Source: Marivirga arenosa
GTDB taxonomy: Bacteria > Bacteroidota > Bacteroidia > Cytophagales > Cyclobacteriaceae
DNA length: 64,000 nucleotides
Direction: 5' to 3'
Assembly (NCBI RefSeq): GCF_030503875.2
Contig: NZ_CP129968.2
Span: forward strand, 1,824,001-1,888,000
Below are positions 44,831-54,294 of the stretch, piece by piece. The first letter of the stretch is position 1, and each line of letters begins with the position of its first letter. The position numbers were made by a program, and so were the translations under genes. The notes under the pieces are model-generated. The model was not told where the DNA came from, did not search any database, and saw only the letters and a list, made by a program, of their open reading frames with translations.

Positions 44831-46459
44831 ATGGATATTGAATTTAATAAGAACGAGGACCTCAATAAACAAGAGGTAGATAAGTTAAAGCACAAGCTTG
44901 AAAAAGTATATTTAGGTGGGGGAGAAAAAAAGATTGAATCCCAACACAAAAAAGGAAAATTAACAGCAAGAGAACGTATTGATTATTTAGTAGATGATGG
45001 TTCTGAATTTTTAGAAATCGGAGCATTTGCTGCAGATGGTATGTATGAAGAGGTAGGCGGTTGCCCTTCTGCTGGTGTAGTTACGGGAATTGGATATGTA
45101 GAAGGTAGACAGGTGGTTATTGTAGCTAATGATGCTACCGTTAAGGCTGGGGCATGGTTTCCCATGACAGCAAAGAAAAATTTACGCGCTCAGGAAGTAG
45201 CGATGGAGAATAGATTGCCTATCATTTATTTAGTAGATAGTGCTGGTGTATTCCTGCCAATGCAAAATGAAATTTTCCCTGATAAAGAACATTTTGGAAG
45301 ACAATTTAGAAATAATGCAAAAATGTCTTCAATGGGAATTATTCAAGTAGCTGCTATCATGGGTAGCTGTGTAGCAGGAGGCGCTTATTTACCGATTATG
45401 GCGGATGAAGCTATGATTGTAAATAAAACAGGATCTATATTCTTAGCAGGTTCATATTTAGTAAAAGCTGCTATAGGTGAAGATATTGATAATGAAACAT
45501 TAGGTGGAGCTACTACACATTGCGAAATCTCAGGTGTTACGGATAATAAGCATGAAACTGATCAGGATTGCTTAGACGATATTAAAAGGATTTTTAATAA
45601 AATAGGTAGCTTTGAAAAAGCTGGTTTTAACAGAGAAGAACCAGCAGCACCTAAAAAAGATGAGAAAGAAATCTATGGTTTACTACCGAATGATCGAGTA
45701 AAACCTTACGATACTAGAGATATAATAGAAAGACTGGTTGATAATTCAGAGTTTGATGAATACAAAGCCTTATACGGTAAATCTATCATTTGCGGAACAG
45801 CAAGAATTGATGGATGGGCAGTTGGAATAGTAGCAAACCAAAGAAAAGTTGTAAAAACTAAGAAAGGGGAAATGCAGATGGGGGGAGTAATTTATTCCGA
45901 CTCTGCTGATAAAGCTGCAAGGTTTATCATGAATTGTAATCAACGAAAAATTCCACTTGTATTCCTTCAAGATGTAAGCGGCTTTATGATTGGAAGTAAA
46001 TCTGAGCATGGTGGTATTATTAAGGATGGGGCTAAAATGGTAAATGCTATGGCCAACTCGGTAGTACCTAAATTTACTATTGTGATTGGTAATTCATACG
46101 GAGCAGGTAATTATGCAATGTGTGGAAAGGCTTATGATCCTCGACTAATCTATGCATGGCCTACAGCCCAAATTGCAGTAATGAGTGGAGCGGCTGCAGC
46201 AAAAACCTTATTGCAAATAAAAGTAGCTACCCTTAAAGCAAAAGGAGAGGAAATATCAGAAGAGGATAAGGAGAAAATGCTGAAGGAAATTACCGATAAG
46301 TATAATGAAGAACTTTCTCCATATTATGCAGCCTCTCGATTATGGGTGGATGGTATTATTGATCCATTAGAAACTAGGAAAGTAATTTCAATGGGGATTG
46401 AGGCAGCAGATCATGCGCCAATAGAAAAACCATTTAATGTAGGAGTAATCCAAACCTAA
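44831..46459 (+). CDS. Acyl-CoA carboxylase carboxyltransferase (beta) subunit
   Basis: A 542-residue biotin-dependent carboxyltransferase, full length. It moves CO2 from carboxybiotin to an acyl-CoA. Typical features: KGKLTARERIDYLVD, MGSCVAGGAYLPIMAD, FLQDVSGFMIGSKSEHGG and GNSYGAGNYAMCG. The pattern is closest to methylcrotonyl-CoA carboxylase beta subunits, which act in leucine breakdown, but propionyl-CoA or other acyl-CoA use cannot be excluded. The biotin-carrying alpha subunit is not in the window. The start is preceded immediately by AAACGACTAA, seen also before icmF. Confidence 0.88.
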   Translation: MDIEFNKNEDLNKQEVDKLKHKLEKVYLGGGEKKIESQHKKGKLTARERIDYLVDDGSEFLEIGAFAADGMYEEVGGCPSAGVVTGIGYVEGRQVVIVANDATVKAGAWFPMTAKKNLRAQEVAMENRLPIIYLVDSAGVFLPMQNEIFPDKEHFGRQFRNNAKMSSMGIIQVAAIMGSCVAGGAYLPIMADEAMIVNKTGSIFLAGSYLVKAAIGEDIDNETLGGATTHCEISGVTDNKHETDQDCLDDIKRIFNKIGSFEKAGFNREEPAAPKKDEKEIYGLLPNDRVKPYDTRDIIERLVDNSEFDEYKALYGKSIICGTARIDGWAVGIVANQRKVVKTKKGEMQMGGVIYSDSADKAARFIMNCNQRKIPLVFLQDVSGFMIGSKSEHGGIIKDGAKMVNAMANSVVPKFTIVIGNSYGAGNYAMCGKAYDPRLIYAWPTAQIAVMSGAAAAKTLLQIKVATLKAKGEEISEEDKEKMLKEITDKYNEELSPYYAASRLWVDGIIDPLETRKVISMGIEAADHAPIEKPFNVGVIQT

Positions 46460-46471
46460 ATTAGATAAATA

Positions 46472-47338
46472 TTGGATTTAGATAAGAAAGAATTCAAAGC
46501 TTTAGTATCTCTTTTAGAAGACGATGATCAGGAGATAAGCTCTCATGTTGAAGGAAAGATAATGTCTCTTGGAAGCGATATTATCCCATATCTGGAAGAG
46601 CAATGGGAAAATAGCTTTGATCCTAATGTACAAAGGAAAATTGAAGATATGATTCATAATCTTCAATTTTCTCAGCTGAAGGAAAAGCTAAGGGATTGGA
46701 AAGAAGGTGGTGCAGAAAGCTTGCTTGAAGGCATGTGGCTAATTTCCTTGTATCAATATCCTGATACTGATTTAAATGAATTAAATAAAGAAGTAGAACA
46801 AATATATTATGATATATGGGTGGAGCTGAAGGAAGATCTTCATCCTTATGATCAGGTGAAAATTATAAATAGTGCTTTGTTTTCGAAATTAAAATTCCGA
46901 GCGAACACAAAAAATTTCCATTCACCAAATAACTCTTTTTTAAAGTCAGTATTAGAGAGTAAAAAAGGTAACCCGATATCTCTATCAGTCATATATATGC
47001 TTGTTGCTGAAAAGTTAGGGATGCCTATTTATGGGGTAAATTTGCCAAATCTGTTTATTGTAACCTATAAATCTGAAGAAACTCAGTTTTACATAAATGC
47101 ATTTAATAGAGGGCTAATTTTCTCAAAAAAAGATATTGATAATTATTTGGCAAATTTAAACTTAACGCCAAAGCCAATTTATTACGAACCATGCTCAAAT
47201 GAAGATATCATAAAGCGTGTGTTACGTAACCTTATCATGGCATATGAGAAATTGGATGATCATCAAAAAGCTGATGAAATTAAAGAATTGCTAATAGAAG
47301 TTTCCGGTGGAATTGATTTCGATGCTTTAGGGCTTTAG
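46472..47338 (+). CDS. SirB1/transglutaminase-core-like protein
   Basis: A 288-residue protein whose C-terminal half, with SKKGNPISLSVIYMLVAEKLGMPIYGVNLPNLFIV, matches the transglutaminase-like core 2 (SirB1) family. The catalytic cysteine of true transglutaminases is replaced by Ser or Ile in the ISLSV segment, as in other SirB1-type proteins, so enzyme activity is doubtful. The N-terminal third is helical, with TPR- or HEAT-like spacing. Start is TTG at 46472, 12 bases after the carboxyltransferase stop, so they probably form an operon. The role is unknown. Confidence 0.8.
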   Translation: MDLDKKEFKALVSLLEDDDQEISSHVEGKIMSLGSDIIPYLEEQWENSFDPNVQRKIEDMIHNLQFSQLKEKLRDWKEGGAESLLEGMWLISLYQYPDTDLNELNKEVEQIYYDIWVELKEDLHPYDQVKIINSALFSKLKFRANTKNFHSPNNSFLKSVLESKKGNPISLSVIYMLVAEKLGMPIYGVNLPNLFIVTYKSEETQFYINAFNRGLIFSKKDIDNYLANLNLTPKPIYYEPCSNEDIIKRVLRNLIMAYEKLDDHQKADEIKELLIEVSGGIDFDALGL

Positions 47339-47970
47339 TTCACATTTAAGCAAATAAAATACTCCTCCAATTTGTAAAAAGCTAATTCGTATTCTTTAAA
47401 GAAATCATCTTTATTAATAGAACCACTCATTAGAGTCCAGTCTTTTTTGAGTGGTTTTACTTTTAAGTGGTCTTTAAAATTTAATTCACGTTTCATAAAC
47501 AGCTTATACAATACTTCCTTGGCAGACCACATTTTGGAATATTTCACCAAGTCAGCATTACAATATTCCATTTCCTCATCAGTATAAAGTCTTGGGGCAA
47601 TTTTTGCCATTTTGGCCTTTGGTTTTTCAATATCAATACCCACTTCTATTTTAAATCCTACGGCAGCAGCTATATAATTTTCAGTGTGAGAAAGTGAAAT
47701 ATTATACTCTGAATCAGGTATTACAGGTTTCCCGAATTCATTTCTATATATAGGCTGATCAGTTATTTTTAATGAATGTAATACCGTTTTACATAACATT
47801 CTACCAGCTAAGAATTCTAATCTTTTTTCAGGGTGAGTAGTCTCAGCAAGAATATTAACATCAGTTGGGCTTAAAACAATGTTTCTTTGATAGAAGTCTA
47901 TATCTTCCTCAATTTTCCAAACAGCTAGGTGAACTTTATCGTTTATTTGTTTTATATATTCTAATGCCAT
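47335..47970 (-). CDS. 4'-phosphopantetheinyl transferase (Sfp type)
   Basis: A 211-residue enzyme that loads the phosphopantetheine arm from CoA onto carrier-protein serines. The magnesium-binding motif VGIDIEKP and the second motif WSAKEVLYKLF are intact, and SLSHTENYIAAAVG fits the CoA-binding region. The length suits the Sfp/EntD group rather than AcpS. The carrier may be an acyl carrier protein or one used in secondary metabolism; none is adjacent. Its end overlaps the convergent SirB1-like gene by four bases, and its start faces the WD40 gene 17 bases away. Confidence 0.92.
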   Translation of the reverse strand: MALEYIKQINDKVHLAVWKIEEDIDFYQRNIVLSPTDVNILAETTHPEKRLEFLAGRMLCKTVLHSLKITDQPIYRNEFGKPVIPDSEYNISLSHTENYIAAAVGFKIEVGIDIEKPKAKMAKIAPRLYTDEEMEYCNADLVKYSKMWSAKEVLYKLFMKRELNFKDHLKVKPLKKDWTLMSGSINKDDFFKEYELAFYKLEEYFICLNVN

Positions 47971-47986
47971 CTCGTAACTTTACAGT

Positions 47987-48901
47987 ATGCCTAAAATTAA
48001 TGTAGAAAAAGTACAAAGCCTAACAGGACATAAAGATTGCCTATATGTAGTGGAACCAGCAGCCCAAAATAATCAATTTTTCTCTGCTGGCGGAGATGGG
48101 ATTGTGGCTTTATGGGATTTAAAAGATCCAGAATTAGGTCAAATGGTAGCAAAAGTCAATAATTCTGTATACGCTTTACATTATCTGAGAAATACCAATC
48201 ATTTGTTGGTAGGCCATAATTATGAAGGTATTCATTTAATAGATGTTGAGAATAAACAAGAGGTAAAATCTTCTAAAATAACTGATGAAGCTATATTTGA
48301 TATTAAAGTAATTGATAATATTATTCTGAGCGCCTGTGGTGATGGTCAGTTAATATTATCTGATTTGAAGGATTTATCTACCATTGCAAAGCTTCAAATT
48401 TCGGATAAAAGCATTAGAACCATTGCTGTTCATCCTAATCAAAAAGAAGTAGCCTTAGGCTTAAGTGATAATACGATTAAGGTTTTATCTTCTACTGATT
48501 GGCGCTTAAAAAAGGAAATAAAAGCCCATGATAATTCAGTATTTACAATTCAGTATTCTAGGGATGGAAAGTTATTGTTAAGCGCTGGTCGTGATGCACA
48601 TCTAAAAATATGGGATGCGCAATCTGATTATATTTTGGTTGAATCAATAGTCGCCCATATGTATGCAATCAATAATATTAGTTTCCGGTCAGATGGTAAG
48701 TACTTTTCTACCTGTAGTATGGATAAAAGTATAAAAATTTGGGATGCACAGTCATTTAAGCTCTTGAAAGTTATTGATAAAGCTAGGCATGCAGGTCATG
48801 CAACATCCGTTAATAAATTATATTGGACGGATTATAATGATCAACTGGTAAGTGTTAGTGATGATCACACCATATCAATTTGGGATATACAGATGAATTA
48901 A
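47987..48901 (+). CDS. WD40-repeat beta-propeller protein
   Basis: A 304-residue cytoplasmic protein made of about seven WD40 repeats and little else; clear units end in GGDGIVALWDLK, SAGRDAHLKIWDAQ, STCSMDKSIKIWDAQ and SVSDDHTISIWDIQ. Such propellers serve as protein-binding platforms. There is no signal peptide and no partner domain. Divergent from the PPTase gene, with almost no space for separate promoters. Confidence 0.9.
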   Translation: MPKINVEKVQSLTGHKDCLYVVEPAAQNNQFFSAGGDGIVALWDLKDPELGQMVAKVNNSVYALHYLRNTNHLLVGHNYEGIHLIDVENKQEVKSSKITDEAIFDIKVIDNIILSACGDGQLILSDLKDLSTIAKLQISDKSIRTIAVHPNQKEVALGLSDNTIKVLSSTDWRLKKEIKAHDNSVFTIQYSRDGKLLLSAGRDAHLKIWDAQSDYILVESIVAHMYAINNISFRSDGKYFSTCSMDKSIKIWDAQSFKLLKVIDKARHAGHATSVNKLYWTDYNDQLVSVSDDHTISIWDIQMN

Positions 48902-49008
48902 TCAAAATTATCCCGTTATATTTATATCTTGAAAAAGTGAAATACTTTTCTTAGCATTAAGACATTAGCTGGTTTTATGCGTTATTACAATAATCAACAG
49001 ATAGTAAA

Positions 49009-49758
49009 ATGAAGATTACTCCTTTAGAAATAAGACAAAAAGAATTTGAAAAAGGCTTTAGAGGCTATGATAAAGATGATGTCAAAGCATTTTTAGCTTC
49101 TCTATCTCAAGAGTGGGAGAGGGAAATGGACATTCAAAAGGAGTTAAAACTTAAATTGGAAGCAGCAGAAAAGGAAGTAGAAAAGTTGAGACAAGTGGAG
49201 AGCTCATTATACAAAACTTTGAAAACGGCAGAAGACACCGGAGCCAACGTAATTACCCAAGCCAACAGAACAGCGGAACTTCATTTAAAGGAAACCCAAA
49301 TTAAAGCAGATAAATTGTTGTCAGACGCTCAACAAAGAGCAAAAGATATTGTGGAAGATGCTAACCATAAAGCACAGGCAATATTAGAAGATACAGAAGA
49401 TGAATTAAAAGAGGTTGCCGATGGCTTCAAACAACTAGAAAATCACAGAGATAATGTGATTGAAGAATTGAGAAACCTTAGCACTGGATTGAATGATAAA
49501 GTGAAGAAGATTGAAGACAGAATGCAGCATGTTGATATTGAAACTCATCTTAAAAGAGCCAGAAAGGCGGTAAAGAAAATACAAAATGCTGATGAATATG
49601 AATTGGAAGAAGTTAAAAGACCTTCTATAAAACATGAAGCAGCAAAAGTACCTAAGGCTGAAAAAGCTAATCATTCAGAAGAGCCAAAACAACAAAATAA
49701 AAATGAAGAAAGTGGGGGAGAAGATACTTCCTTCTTTGATGAAATAACAGCCGATTAA
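49009..49758 (+). CDS. DivIVA-domain coiled-coil protein
   Basis: A 249-residue protein. Residues 1-35 form the DivIVA/GpsB membrane-sensing head (ITPLEIRQKEFEKGFRGYDKDDVKAFL), residues 35-190 a long coiled coil with NRTAELHLKETQIKADKLLSDAQQRA in the middle, and the C-terminus is a charged low-complexity tail. DivIVA proteins gather at curved membranes and recruit growth or division factors; the role in Bacteroidota is less clear. The folB gene follows 14 bases downstream, so the two are probably co-transcribed. Confidence 0.88.
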   Translation: MKITPLEIRQKEFEKGFRGYDKDDVKAFLASLSQEWEREMDIQKELKLKLEAAEKEVEKLRQVESSLYKTLKTAEDTGANVITQANRTAELHLKETQIKADKLLSDAQQRAKDIVEDANHKAQAILEDTEDELKEVADGFKQLENHRDNVIEELRNLSTGLNDKVKKIEDRMQHVDIETHLKRARKAVKKIQNADEYELEEVKRPSIKHEAAKVPKAEKANHSEEPKQQNKNEESGGEDTSFFDEITAD

Positions 49759-49772
49759 AATCAGTATTTTTT

Positions 49773-50135
49773 ATGAAGGGGAAAGTTGCATTGTCAGGAA
49801 TGACTTTTTATGGCTATCATGGCTATTATGTTGAGGAAAACAAATTAGGGAATCATTATTCGGTTGACTTGGTAGTGGATACCAAGTTTGAAAAAATGGA
49901 TGATAATTTAGAGAGCACCTTAAACTATGAAACCCTATATAAAACCACCGAGGAGGTTATGAAAAAACCTCTGAAATTACTGGAGACCTTAGCTTTTCAT
50001 ATTGGTAAAAAGATTTTAATAGAGAATGACTCAGCCATAAAAGTATTAGTAAGAGTAAATAAAAAGCAGCCCCCTATCGGTGCAATATGCGATGTAGCTT
50101 ATGTTGAATTAGAGGTATCTCGAGATGATTTTTAA
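49773..50135 (+). CDS. folB: Dihydroneopterin aldolase
   Basis: A 120-residue enzyme, full length for FolB. It cleaves dihydroneopterin to 6-hydroxymethyl-dihydropterin and glycolaldehyde in folate synthesis. Family features: FYGYHGYYVEENKLGNHY near residue 12, STLNYETLYKTTEEVMK in the middle and LLETLAFHIGKKIL, which carries the pterin-binding Glu. It lies just behind the divIVA-like gene; no other folate gene is near. Confidence 0.93.
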   Translation: MKGKVALSGMTFYGYHGYYVEENKLGNHYSVDLVVDTKFEKMDDNLESTLNYETLYKTTEEVMKKPLKLLETLAFHIGKKILIENDSAIKVLVRVNKKQPPIGAICDVAYVELEVSRDDF

Positions 50136-50260
50136 TTAATCCTAGAGTACTTTTTTAAATTATAGAAAACTATTCCCTACACAATTTTATTACTTTATTA
50201 TATTCTTTAAATTAAATTTTAGTTGTCTTTTCAGACATTTCATTTTTTAATCAAGATCAA

Positions 50261-51769
50261 ATGCATAGAGTAATAAAATTTATCTTTGCAATAATTGCTT
50301 TTTTTATTGTAACCTACCTGATCATCTTTTTCCCGATTCCCAGTCTATTAGTAGTAGGCTCAGTTATGTTAATAGTTGGGATTTATGATATTTCTCAAAA
50401 GAAGCATACTATTTTGAGAAATTTCCCCATAATCGGTCATTTTAGATATTTGTTTGAAGAGATATCTCCAGAAATACATCAATATTTTGTTGAATCAGAT
50501 GTTGACGGTAAACCACTTAGCAGAAACCAAAGAAGTTATGTTTATGCTAGAGCTAAACTTCAAAATAATACACATCCTTTTGGAACAGAACATGATTTAC
50601 AAAGGGAAAAGATGGAGTGGACTACTCATTCAATTTTCCCTAGTAAAAGATTAGAAGATGCTCCACGTGTTAAAATTGGGGGCGCAAATTGCTCTAAGCC
50701 ATATGAAGCAAGTTTATTTAATATTTCTGCAATGAGCTACGGCTCATTAAGTAAAAATGCTATTATGGCTCTTAACAAAGGTGCTAAAGCTGGAGGTTTT
50801 TATCATAATACAGGTGAGGGTAGCGTTTCTAATTATCACCTTATGGGTGGTGATATTGTTTATCAAGTAGGTACTGCATATTTTGGCTGCAGAGATAAAG
50901 AAGGGAACTTTTCAGAGGAAAAGTTTAAAGAAACTGCTCTGAGAGATGAAGTGAAAATGATTGAATTAAAATTATCTCAGGGTGCTAAGCCTGGACATGG
51001 AGGGATATTACCAGCACAAAAAAACTCAAAGGAAATTGCAAGAATTAGAGGAGTGGAGCCCCATACAGATGTTTTGTCTCCTCCTGGTCACACAGCATTT
51101 TCCTCATACACCGAAATGATGGCTTTTATTGGTAAACTTCGAGAGCTTTCAGACGGAAAACCTATTGGGTTTAAAATTTGCATTGGCAGAAAGAATGAAT
51201 TTGAATCTATATGTGATGCAATAAAAGAAACCAATATTTACCCTGATTTCATAACCGTGGATGGTGCAGAAGGAGGTACCGGTGCGGCACCAATAATATT
51301 TTCTGATCATGTAGGAATGCCTTGGGAAAATGCCTTGGTTTTCGTGGTGGATACCTTAAGGAGATACAATCTTAGAAATGAGATAAAAGTCATTACCTCA
51401 GGCAAAATCATTGATGGTTTTGATATTTTTAAAGCACTTTGCCTTGGTGCCGATATATGTAATTCAGCAAGAGGTATGATGCTAGCCTTAGGGTGTATTC
51501 AAGCCTTGGAATGTCATAAGAATACCTGTCCTACAGGAGTTGCAACCAATAATGCTTCACGGATGAGAGGATTAGTGGTTGAAGATAAATGGAAAAGGGT
51601 GAAAAATTACCATGGGGAAACTATTAAAGATTTCTTAGATCTGTTTATGGCTTCAGGAGTTTCGGACTTATCTCAGCTTAATAGATCATTGATTTTTCAA
51701 CAAAGAGATGGGAAAGAAGTAAACTTTGCAGATAGATATCCAGAAGCCCTAGAGGATAGTAAAATATAA
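50261..51769 (+). CDS. FMN-binding glutamate-synthase-like protein with N-terminal membrane helices
   Basis: A 502-residue protein. Two transmembrane helices (about residues 5-47) precede a GltB-type TIM-barrel domain: SAMSYGSLSKNAIMALNKGA, LSPPGHTAFSSYTEMM, TVDGAEGGTGAAPI and the iron-sulfur-like CNSARGMMLALGCIQALECHKNTCPTGVA. It matches the archaeal-type/large-subunit core domain without the amidotransferase part, a group annotated as FMN-binding glutamate synthase family. Real glutamate-forming activity in such membrane-bound forms has not been shown to my knowledge. It lies just upstream of hutU, same strand, 67 bases apart. Confidence 0.88.
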   Translation: MHRVIKFIFAIIAFFIVTYLIIFFPIPSLLVVGSVMLIVGIYDISQKKHTILRNFPIIGHFRYLFEEISPEIHQYFVESDVDGKPLSRNQRSYVYARAKLQNNTHPFGTEHDLQREKMEWTTHSIFPSKRLEDAPRVKIGGANCSKPYEASLFNISAMSYGSLSKNAIMALNKGAKAGGFYHNTGEGSVSNYHLMGGDIVYQVGTAYFGCRDKEGNFSEEKFKETALRDEVKMIELKLSQGAKPGHGGILPAQKNSKEIARIRGVEPHTDVLSPPGHTAFSSYTEMMAFIGKLRELSDGKPIGFKICIGRKNEFESICDAIKETNIYPDFITVDGAEGGTGAAPIIFSDHVGMPWENALVFVVDTLRRYNLRNEIKVITSGKIIDGFDIFKALCLGADICNSARGMMLALGCIQALECHKNTCPTGVATNNASRMRGLVVEDKWKRVKNYHGETIKDFLDLFMASGVSDLSQLNRSLIFQQRDGKEVNFADRYPEALEDSKI

Positions 51770-51836
51770 TAAACTTGCCTTTTTGTTGAATTTATAGCTA
51801 TTTCACATTTGGAAAGATTGAACAGAACTAAAAGTT

Positions 51837-53510
51837 ATGGAAACGACTAAAAAATACAATCCGGAAACTTACAAAACACCTACCGGCAGCAAACTCAACT
51901 GTAAAGGGTGGGTACAAGAAGCAGCATTGCGTATGTTGTTAAATAATCTAGACCCTGAGGTGGCCGAAAGACCTGAAGATTTAATTGTTTACGGGGGTAG
52001 AGGTAAGGCAGCAAGAAATTTCGAATCTTTAGATTTGATCATTAAAGCACTTAAAGATTTAGAGGAGGATGAAACTTTAATCGTTCAATCAGGAAAGCCT
52101 GTCGGGATTTTACCTACCCATAAAGATGCTCCTAAAGTATTGATTTCTAATTCTCAACTAGTGCCTAATTGGGCAAATTGGAAGCATTTTGATGAGTTAG
52201 AGAAAAAAGGATTGATGATGTACGGTCAGATGACGGCTGGTAGCTGGATTTATATTGGTTCGCAGGGTATTGTGCAAGGGACTTATGAAACATTTGCAGC
52301 AATAGCCAATAAAGATTTCAATGGTAGCCTTAAAGGAACCTTAACCGTAACTGCCGGATTGGGTGGAATGGGAGGAGCTCAACCTCTTGCCGTTACCATG
52401 AATGATGGAGTTTGTTTAGTAGCTGAAGTGGAACAGTGGAGAATTGATAAAAGGCTTTCTACAAAATATTTAGATGAGTCAATTGAAGATATGGATGCTG
52501 CAATTGATAGAGCATTGGAGGCGAAGAAGAATCAAGAAAGAGTTTCAATTGGAGTTCCATGTAATGCAGTGCATTTATTAGAAAGATTAATCGAAAGGGG
52601 AATTACGCCCAATGTTTTGACTGATCAAACATCAGCTCATGATCCTTTAATTGGATATATACCACACCAAATAAGTTTAGAAGAATCAAATGTTCTAAGA
52701 GAGCAAAATCCTGATAAATATGAGGAATTATCTTATGAGTCAATGTACAGACATGTAGAACTGATGCTTGAACTTCAAAAATCAGGATCTATCACTTTTG
52801 ATTATGGTAATAACTTAAGAGCTAGAGCTTTTGAAAAAGGCCTAAAAAATGCATTTGATTTCCCAGGATTTGTTCCGGCTTACATTCGTCCACTGTTCTG
52901 TGAAGGGAAAGGGCCTTTCAGATGGGCTGCCTTATCGGGTGATCCGGCTGACATAGCAGAAACAGACAGAGTTATTAAAGAATTATTTCCTGAAAATGAA
53001 TCTTTAATGCGTTGGATGGATATGGCTCAAGAAAGAATTTCTTTTCAGGGATTACCCTCAAGAATCTGTTGGTTAGGACAAGGAGAAAGACAAAAGGCTG
53101 GCTTAGCATTCAATAAATTGGTGAAAGAAGGAAAAGTTAAGGCTCCTATTGTAATTGGACGTGATCATTTAGATACTGGATCAGTCGCTTCTCCAAACAG
53201 AGAAACAGAAGCCATGTTGGATGGCTCAGATGCTGTAGCTGACTGGCCATTATTAAATGCATTAGTCAATACTGCGGGAGGTGCTAGTTGGGTTTCGTTG
53301 CATCATGGTGGTGGTGTGGGTATGGGGTATTCTATCCATGCCGGAATGGTAATCGTAGCGGATGGTACTGATGATGCAGAAAAGAGATTAAAGAGAGTTT
53401 TACATAATGACCCAGGAATGGGAGTGATAAGACATGCAGATGCTGGTTATGACATTGCCAAGGATACTGCTAGAAAGCATAAACTGGATTTAAAAGAAAG
53501 ATTAGAGTAG
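51837..53510 (+). CDS. hutU: Urocanate hydratase
   Basis: A 557-residue urocanase, full length. It adds water to urocanate in histidine degradation and uses a tightly bound NAD. Family motifs: [71 protein letters not shown] (active-site cysteine) and [18 protein letters not shown]. The other hut genes (hutH, hutI, hutG) are not adjacent. A strong terminator follows eight bases after the stop. Confidence 0.97.
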   Translation: METTKKYNPETYKTPTGSKLNCKGWVQEAALRMLLNNLDPEVAERPEDLIVYGGRGKAARNFESLDLIIKALKDLEEDETLIVQSGKPVGILPTHKDAPKVLISNSQLVPNWANWKHFDELEKKGLMMYGQMTAGSWIYIGSQGIVQGTYETFAAIANKDFNGSLKGTLTVTAGLGGMGGAQPLAVTMNDGVCLVAEVEQWRIDKRLSTKYLDESIEDMDAAIDRALEAKKNQERVSIGVPCNAVHLLERLIERGITPNVLTDQTSAHDPLIGYIPHQISLEESNVLREQNPDKYEELSYESMYRHVELMLELQKSGSITFDYGNNLRARAFEKGLKNAFDFPGFVPAYIRPLFCEGKGPFRWAALSGDPADIAETDRVIKELFPENESLMRWMDMAQERISFQGLPSRICWLGQGERQKAGLAFNKLVKEGKVKAPIVIGRDHLDTGSVASPNRETEAMLDGSDAVADWPLLNALVNTAGGASWVSLHHGGGVGMGYSIHAGMVIVADGTDDAEKRLKRVLHNDPGMGVIRHADAGYDIAKDTARKHKLDLKERLE

Positions 53511-53518
53511 GTGGTTCT

Positions 53519-53555
53519 ATACCGGTCAGGTTTAAATAACCTGACCGGTATTTTG
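53519..53555. terminator. Strong bidirectional intrinsic terminator after hutU
   Basis: A perfect 14-base stem (ATACCGGTCAGGTT at 53519-53532 with AACCTGACCGGTAT at 53538-53551) closes a TAAAT loop and is followed by TTTT. It lies between hutU and the convergent DUF4174 gene and can serve both strands. Confidence 0.92.
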
Positions 53556-53563
53556 TATATTAT

Positions 53564-54001
53564 TTAATTTTTATCTTTCATTTCTCTTTTTCTCATCGGC
53601 ATAGCGTCAATAGTAGCAAATAGCTTTTCATTTTTGATAGGCTGGTCTTTTCTCATTTTAATTCCCCCATCTTTACCTATTAATATATTTTGATAACCAT
53701 CTTCTGAATTAACATTCAATCTTTCCAAAATCTGTTCATAATTCAAGTATTGCTCCTTTTTAAGGTTTAGGGACTTAACTATTTCGTCTTCTAATATTAA
53801 AACTATTAAATCTCTTACCTTAAATTCTTCTAAATCACTTTTTATTTCTTCTGATTGTGAATCTAATAGAGAAGTGGAATATTCATTTGAATAAATCACC
53901 AATACTCTATTTTCCCATTTAAAGTCTTCAATTTGTTTTATTTGTGCCATTGAAAGATTGCTGTAAATAAATAATAGACTCGTAATAATTAAATATCTCA
54001 T
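53564..54001 (-). CDS. Exported DUF4174 protein
   Basis: A 145-residue protein with a signal peptide (ending SMAQ). FKWENRVLVIYSNEYS near residue 28, the central RDLIVLILEDE and the end LIGKDGGIKMRKDQPI ... IDAMPMRKREM are the pattern of DUF4174, a small thioredoxin-fold-like family without the CXXC pair. The function is unknown. It is a single gene. The 293 bases between it and icmF hold a candidate operator and otherwise only AT-rich DNA. Confidence 0.85.
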   Translation of the reverse strand: MRYLIITSLLFIYSNLSMAQIKQIEDFKWENRVLVIYSNEYSTSLLDSQSEEIKSDLEEFKVRDLIVLILEDEIVKSLNLKKEQYLNYEQILERLNVNSEDGYQNILIGKDGGIKMRKDQPIKNEKLFATIDAMPMRKREMKDKN

Positions 54002-54217
54002 AATTAAATAACAGAATGATTTGTTCGATGTTTATAATTTGATTTTATAGCTTATAAAATTAAGCAATATTCTGATTCACAGATATTATCATTTGTTAAT
54101 AGAGGGCTGTGTTATGATTTTTATAGCAAATAAAAGCTTGGTAAGCTTATAATTTACCTATCATTAACTAAGCCTTTTATAGGTAGTTTAAAATATAATT
54201 TTTGGATTATTCATACC

Positions 54218-54233
54218 TAACGAATGTTCGGTA
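54218..54233. promoter_or_regulatory. Candidate TetR-type operator before icmF
   Basis: TAACGAATGTTCGGTA is a near-palindrome: TAACGAA and TTCGGTA are inverted copies with one mismatch, two bases apart. The form resembles operators of TetR-family regulators of acyl-CoA catabolism (inferred by appearance). A weak -7 box, TAATTTCG, is at 54262-54269, 26 bases before the icmF start. Confidence 0.35.
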
Positions 54234-54294
54234 ATAGCTTTAATCTTTAGCTTAATTATTGTAATTTCGTACTTGGAAATAAACGACTAAAAAT

